A DNA stretch of 21,599 bases from Phycisphaerales bacterium UBA2396 (lineage in GTDB: Bacteria; Planctomycetota; Phycisphaerae; Phycisphaerales; UBA1924): the NCBI GenBank assembly GCA_002343325.1, contig DDSG01000055.1, positions 1 through 21,599 on the forward strand, written 5' to 3'. The position numbers and the translations under genes were made by a program. Each line of letters begins with the position of its first letter. Positions within the stretch are counted from its first letter, which is position 1. This document shows positions 18,136 through 21,599 of the stretch, piece after piece. A model generated the notes under the pieces. The model worked only from the letters and a program-made list of their open reading frames with translations, was not told the origin of the DNA and did not search any database.

Positions 18136-19082
18136 ACCACACCCTCTCGATCCTTTGGGCGTGCTTCGACACGACCGAACCCGAGTTCTCTGCCTCCGAG
18201 TTGGCATCCTGGCCTGCTGCCGATCGCACGTGGTTGCTTGAGGCGGGAGTTCTCAAGGAGACCAGCGCGGCGACCTTGATCGCATGCCCGTCGTGCGAGG
18301 ACGGTCACGTCGAAGAGGTGCTGGAACTGCCCGAGTCCGCCCCGCGACGGTTCTTCATCCCGTGCCCCGACGCAGTCAGGGTTGAGATCGATCTCGAGGG
18401 TCTCCGCCGGTGGACGGTCGATGTGGACACAGTGGCGGAACTGATCGCGGGTGGACTCGCCCTGACCGGTCCTGTGAAGCCGGTCGAGCCGGGCCGCCTC
18501 TGGCGGTTGGGTACGACGCGGATGGGTCAGGCGTCGCGCGAGGTTGTCCTGTTCCGGCAATCGGACGCAGAAGACGGCGCGAGAATTGCCGCGCACATCG
18601 GCCAGACCGGCCGGCCGATCGTCCTCTTTGCGGGAGGAGAACCTCCCCCATCTGTATGGCCGGGACTCACGCCGGCATGCGTGGCGCTGTCCCGCGTGCT
18701 CTCGCACAACGGCACAGGGCTGCAGGTCGATCCCTTTCTCCTTCACGACCTCGTGAGCCGTGCGGATGATCTGCAGTCTCAGACGCACGCGATCCCTATC
18801 GATCCGAAAAGCAGGAAGCTCGTTGTGCGCCGCCAGTTGAAGGCAGAGTTGACATCGCATCTGGAGGACAGCAATCTCGTGGCGGCGTACCGCCAGCACG
18901 GCTCGATGCGTGAGGCCGCCACGGCGCTGACCAAGGAGAGAGGCAAGCCGGTCACCAAAGACATGGTCCAGCGCGCGGTCACTCGCGCCGGCGGGGCCAA
19001 GGCGGTGCTGAACTCCGAGGACAGCGAGTCGGTCACGCGGACTGTCGCGTCGCACCGACGCGACAAGGGCGGAAGATTCTGA
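18132..19082 (+). CDS. Unknown protein with Cys motif and C-terminal helix-turn-helix-like segment
   Basis: The product has 316 residues from a GTG at 18132, coupled to the preceding gene by a GTGA overlap and preceded by a strong GGGAGGTGA (18119-18127). The longer reading from 18057 is a shadow of the upstream gene. The N-terminal ~45 residues (SASELASWPAADRTWLLEAG) look like a small helical domain. A C52-x2-C55-x3-H59 cluster with C78 could bind zinc. A central alpha/beta part follows (TGRPIVLFAGGEPPPSVWPG). The C-terminal part (~235-290) contains LEDSNLVAAYRQHGSMREAA and VTKDMVQRAVTRAGG, resembling a DNA-binding HTH with a recognition helix. The tail is Ser/Arg-rich. No catalytic motif is recognised. 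It may be the DNA-recognition or regulatory partner of the first gene; this is inference from coupling only. Confidence 0.8.
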   Translation: MNHTLSILWACFDTTEPEFSASELASWPAADRTWLLEAGVLKETSAATLIACPSCEDGHVEEVLELPESAPRRFFIPCPDAVRVEIDLEGLRRWTVDVDTVAELIAGGLALTGPVKPVEPGRLWRLGTTRMGQASREVVLFRQSDAEDGARIAAHIGQTGRPIVLFAGGEPPPSVWPGLTPACVALSRVLSHNGTGLQVDPFLLHDLVSRADDLQSQTHAIPIDPKSRKLVVRRQLKAELTSHLEDSNLVAAYRQHGSMREAATALTKERGKPVTKDMVQRAVTRAGGAKAVLNSEDSESVTRTVASHRRDKGGRF

Positions 19083-19161
19083 AGATCGTGCAGGTGCCGT
19101 GAAAACAGGCCTCTGCGCGTTGTTCGACAACTCATGTGCGCGCCGCGGGATGTTCAGAACC

Positions 19162-19214
19162 GCGACACCGGCGGGTGGGTCCGAGGGCCACGAGGGCCAT
19201 AACCCGCCGGTCGC
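19162..19214. repeat. Long inverted repeat enclosing a 9-bp tandem repeat
   Basis: ACCGGCGGGT (19167-19176) pairs perfectly with ACCCGCCGGT (19202-19211). After skipping two bases on the left, a further GCGA/TCGC match extends it to 19162 and 19214. The loop contains CGAGGGCCA twice in direct succession (about 19182-19199). It lies 80 nt after the unknown pair and 84 nt before the sigma-like gene. There is no T-tract, so it could be a factor-dependent terminator, an operator or a recombination site. Confidence 0.6.
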
Positions 19215-19267
19215 TTCAAGCTCGTGAGTGTCCGTGGCGTGCGCCGCGGCGCGAGGTTGGCACAGGC

Positions 19268-19297
19268 GGGTGATGACTCCGGCCCCGGAGGTCACCC
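19268..19297 (+). promoter_or_regulatory. Hairpin sequestering the ribosome binding site of the sigma-like gene
   Basis: GGGTGA (19268-19273) pairs with TCACCC (19292-19297), directly abutting the GTG start. CTCCG (19277-19281) pairs with CGGAG (19286-19290). The Shine-Dalgarno GGAGG (19287-19291) is inside the stem. This predicts translational control of the sigma-like protein. The outer strand also resembles the third stem of the leader copy at 13328 (GGGTGA). Confidence 0.6.
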
Positions 19298-19876
19298 GTG
19301 ACCAACGGCGCATCACTGAACGACTCGTACATCCGCACGCTCATCCTGATCAAGGCCCGCCGCCTCTTGGCGTCCCCCGCGTTCCGCGGCGTGGAGCGGG
19401 AAGACATCCTGCATGACCTCACGCTGATCCTCGCCACCCGTATCGACCAGTTCGATCCCGCACGAAGTCAGTTTCGCACGTTCGTGTCCCGTGTTCTGGA
19501 CTCCGCCGCCATCACGCTCTTGCGTGCTCGCCGCCGGGCCAAGCGGGCCGGCGGCCTCAACCTGCGGTCAATCGAGACCCTCCGCGAGCAGGCGTCCACG
19601 GACCCGGTGACCGGGTCGGCGGCTCTGCGCGAGGCCGACGCCGCACGCCGGCTTGGGCTCGATGTGCCGTCGCCCGCCGAGGAGTTCATCATCCGCGAGT
19701 CGATCCGCGAGATCGTCGCGGCGCTGCCCCCGGATCTGGCCGAGCTCTGCCGCTTCCTCCGGGAGGGCTCCGAGGTGGCAGCAGCGCGCGATCTGGGCAT
19801 CTCTCGCCGCCAGGTCCGCAACCGCATCGCCGAGTTGCGGAAGCGGTTCGCGGCGGGGGGCTTCGGCGCGGAGTGA
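19298..19876 (+). CDS. Sigma-70-family-like factor (ECF type, phage-associated)
   Basis: The product has 192 residues from a GTG at 19298 (GGAGG at 19287-19291). Residues ~8-80 resemble sigma region 2: SYIRTLILIKARRLLASPAF, then EREDILHDLTLILATRIDQF, and FRTFVSRVLDSAAITLLRAR. Residues ~125-187 resemble region 4: FIIRESIREIVAALPPDLAE, then EVAAARDLGISRRQVRNRIA with a clear HTH. The region 2-4 linker is short and Ala-rich. Its role is probably to redirect RNA polymerase to, or to activate, the downstream phage-like genes. It might instead be an anti-termination or replication-linked HTH protein that kept only the DNA-binding half. Its start is buried in a hairpin, so translation is probably regulated. 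Confidence 0.8.
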   Translation: MTNGASLNDSYIRTLILIKARRLLASPAFRGVEREDILHDLTLILATRIDQFDPARSQFRTFVSRVLDSAAITLLRARRRAKRAGGLNLRSIETLREQASTDPVTGSAALREADAARRLGLDVPSPAEEFIIRESIREIVAALPPDLAELCRFLREGSEVAAARDLGISRRQVRNRIAELRKRFAAGGFGAE

Positions 19877-19881
19877 GGCGG

Positions 19882-19946
19882 GCGGACAGCGGCACGCCGG
19901 ATGGCGTAGGTAGCCGGGGAGAGCCGCCCGAGTGCGGACTCGGGAG
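19882..19946 (+). ncRNA. Structured leader element, copy 2
   Basis: GCGGACAGC (19882-19890), 12 nt, and GGCGTAGGTAGCCGGG (19903-19918) are identical in block sequence and spacing to copy 1 at 13294-13330. The block is followed by a 7-bp hairpin CCCGAGT-GCGG-ACTCGGG (19927-19944). Its right arm contains most of the Shine-Dalgarno GGGAG (19942-19946) for the ATG at 19953. Pairing would hide the ribosome binding site, so a regulatory RNA switch is plausible. The spacer hairpin in this copy is weak (3 bp). Confidence 0.5.
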
Positions 19947-19952
19947 CCTCCA

Positions 19953-20258
19953 ATGACCACCGGCGTGTACCGCTTCACATTCGACAAGGGCGTCGCGCTC
20001 TCCGACGCGGAGGCGACTTTGTACCTGGCGATGATCGCCGCAGAAGGACTCTTTAGCAGTGCTCTGGTTCGCATGGATGTGAGCTTCGCGGTGGACGAGC
20101 CGCGTCGCAGTCTCAGCGTCGATGGGAGCACGCCTGTCGGCTCAGCAGTCGTCCGCATGTTCACCTCGCTCCTGCTGCGTGAGTTCGGCGAGGACGCCTT
20201 CACCGTCCGTCGCGTGGAGGCGCCCTCGCCCGGACGGTCAGTAGCGAGCGCGGCGTGA
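19953..20258 (+). CDS. Small unknown phage-type protein
   Basis: The product has 101 residues from the ATG at 19953, with GGGAG at 19942-19946. A GTG at 19932 lies in the leader hairpin and is rejected. The sequence is soluble and alpha/beta: VYRFTFDKGVALSDAEATLY, then MIAAEGLFSSALVRMDVSFA, and VGSAVVRMFTSLLLREFGED, ending in an Arg/Ser/Ala tail. I do not recognise the family. It lies between the sigma-like gene and a phage ATPase and ends with a GTGA that could couple to a longer reading of the next gene. A role in phage regulation or as an accessory to the ATPase is inferred from position only. Confidence 0.7.
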   Translation: MTTGVYRFTFDKGVALSDAEATLYLAMIAAEGLFSSALVRMDVSFAVDEPRRSLSVDGSTPVGSAVVRMFTSLLLREFGEDAFTVRRVEAPSPGRSVASAA

Positions 20259-20344
20259 CCATCGCCCTGCCCCTCGTCCGCCTCGGCCAGGGCGACTTCG
20301 TCCGCGACATCTTTCCCGAGGACCTCGATCCATCTGGAGACCGC

Positions 20345-21187
20345 ATGACCGCCACCAGTTTGATGACCCAGATCAAGAAGGGCCGCAACCCCAAGCCCCG
20401 CCGCGTGATGCTGTACGGCACGCACGGCATCGGAAAGTCCACATTCGGCGCTATGGCCGAGAATCCGATCTTCATCCCGACCGAGGACGGACTCGGTGAC
20501 ATCGAGTGCGAGTCGTTCCCGCTCGCCAAGAGCTTGGGCGACGTGATGGCAGCGCTGGAATCGCTGTATTCCGGTGAGCACGGGTACAGGACCGTCGTCA
20601 TCGACTCGCTCGACTGGCTCGAGCGCCTCATCTGGAACGAGGTCTGCGAAGACGAGCAGGTCGAGAGCATCGAGAAGATCGGGTACGCCAAGGGCTACAC
20701 GTTCGCCATCGAGAAGTGGCGGATGGTGCTCGGGGCGCTCGACGCCCTCCGCGGCGACCGCGGCATGACCGTGGTCGTCATCGCCCACGCCAAGATCGAG
20801 AAGTTCGAGAACCCCGAGACGGTCCCTTACGACCGTTACTCCCCGCGTCTGCACAAGCTGGCCAGCGCGCTGGTGCAGGAGTGGGCCGATGAGGTGCTCT
20901 TCGCCACCTACAAGGTGCTCACCGTCAAGGTGGACGAGGGCTTCAACAAGGCCAAGCACAACGGCGTGGGCACCGGCGAGCGGATCATCCGCACCGTCGA
21001 GCGGCCGGCGCACGTCGCCAAGAACCGCCTGAACCTGCCCGAGGAACTGCCCCTCGACTACCGCGTCTTCGCCGCGCACGTCGCCGGCACGCGCGGCGAT
21101 GCCGCTCCGATCCCCACGACCACCCAGACCACCGGCTCCGCGCCCGCCCCGGGCGAGGCCGCGGCCCCCGCATCCGCCACGAACTGA
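20345..21187 (+). CDS. Phage P-loop ATPase (RecA/Sak4-like, AAA_24 type)
   Basis: The product has 280 residues. Walker A is GTHGIGKST at residues 25-33 and Walker B is TVVIDSLDWLE with D87. Further motifs TVVVIAHAKIEKF (a sensor-like histidine after a beta strand) and DRYSPRLHKLASALVQEWAD fit the phage ATP-binding proteins annotated as Sak4-like single-strand annealing or recombination ATPases. The C-terminus is an Ala/Pro/Thr-rich flexible tail (~250-280). The start chosen is the ATG at 20345 with GGAG at 20336-20339. A GTG at 20255, overlapping the previous stop (GTGA), would add 30 protein-like residues (LPLVRLGQGDFVRDIFPEDL) and cannot be excluded. It is followed by a DUF669 protein, a frequent partner in phage recombination modules. 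Confidence 0.85.
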   Translation: MTATSLMTQIKKGRNPKPRRVMLYGTHGIGKSTFGAMAENPIFIPTEDGLGDIECESFPLAKSLGDVMAALESLYSGEHGYRTVVIDSLDWLERLIWNEVCEDEQVESIEKIGYAKGYTFAIEKWRMVLGALDALRGDRGMTVVVIAHAKIEKFENPETVPYDRYSPRLHKLASALVQEWADEVLFATYKVLTVKVDEGFNKAKHNGVGTGERIIRTVERPAHVAKNRLNLPEELPLDYRVFAAHVAGTRGDAAPIPTTTQTTGSAPAPGEAAAPASATN

Positions 21188-21201
21188 AAGGACTCTGACC
21201 A

Positions 21202-21599
21202 ATGGCGAACCTGAACAACTTCGACGCGAACAACGTGGACCCCTCCGTCGCCCTCGACCCGATCCCCGCGGGCAAGTACATCGCCGTCATCACCGAGACG
21301 GAGATGAAGCCGACGAAGGCCGGCGGCGGGAAGTACCTCCAGGCCACGTTCCAGGTCATCGACGGCGACTACAAGGGCCGCCTCGTGTGGGCGCGGCTCA
21401 ACCTGGAGAACAAGAGCGAGATGACGGTGAAGATCGCGCGGGGCGAACTCTCGGCGATCTGCCGTGCCGTCGGGGTGATGCAGCCGCGCGACTCGGTCGA
21501 ACTGCACAACGTGCCGCTGGAAATCAATGTCGGGCTGAAGAAGCGCGACGACAACGGCGAGTTCACCAACGTCATCAAGGGCTACGCCAAGAAGGGCGG
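21202..21599 (+). CDS. DUF669-family phage protein, 3' end beyond the window
   Basis: 132 complete codons are visible from the ATG at 21202 to the window edge. The sequence has the DUF669 pattern: IPAGKYIAVITETEMKPTKA, then GGGKYLQATFQVIDGDYKGR, a 'LVWARLNLENKS' strand, ELSAICRAVGVMQPRDSVEL, and a closing IKGYAKK. DUF669 proteins sit beside single-strand annealing ATPases in many phages. They are thought to act in phage DNA replication or recombination, possibly as ssDNA-binding proteins. The gene follows the ATPase by 14 nt in the same operon, with a weak AAAGGA upstream (21187-21192). Confidence 0.88.
   Translation, partial: MANLNNFDANNVDPSVALDPIPAGKYIAVITETEMKPTKAGGGKYLQATFQVIDGDYKGRLVWARLNLENKSEMTVKIARGELSAICRAVGVMQPRDSVELHNVPLEINVGLKKRDDNGEFTNVIKGYAKKG

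Overview
The window is GC-rich DNA, about two thirds G+C by eye. It looks like a bacterial chromosome segment where a defence island meets a phage-like element. The organism is most likely a planctomycete (Phycisphaerae-like). That guess rests on the style of the serine recombinase and its 'MVAKDDD' leader segment, and is inference only.

Left part (1-3269): an unrecognised gene on the minus strand runs off the left edge. It is divergent from a two-gene AbiEi/AbiEii-type (type IV) toxin-antitoxin operon. The region between them carries a dense set of perfect inverted repeats, as expected for an autoregulated AbiE-like promoter. The AbiEi-like protein is long and may carry an extra nuclease-like N-terminal domain.

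Middle part (3928-11284): a complete, intact Wadjet/JetABCD (MksFEBG) operon. It encodes a kleisin, a MukE-like subunit, a 1478-residue SMC-like ATPase and a Toprim nuclease subunit. All four genes overlap end to start. Flanks of 658 and 739 bases hold no gene I can support; the right one contains two strong hairpins. A PLD-family nuclease gene (12024-13025, minus) converges on the jet operon.

Right part (13294-19082): a damaged serine recombinase lacks the catalytic-serine segment. It is fused in frame, at its C-terminus, to the last ~235 residues of a type I restriction HsdR subunit. Next comes an XRE regulator and ImmA/IrrE metalloprotease pair ending at a classical terminator, and then two overlapping genes of unknown function. 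Nearly identical operators (TTGnCG, 3 nt, 17-bp palindrome) precede the XRE gene and the unknown pair, so the four genes probably form one regulon. This cassette is the best candidate for an undescribed system in the window.

Right edge (19298-21599): a sigma-70-like factor, a small unknown protein, a phage RecA/Sak4-like P-loop ATPase and a DUF669 protein look like a phage replication/regulation module. A two-copy leader element (GCGGACAGC, 12 nt, GGCGTAGGTAGCCGGG, hairpin) sits before the recombinase and before the small gene. It ties the recombinase end and the phage module together and may be an undescribed cis-acting RNA.
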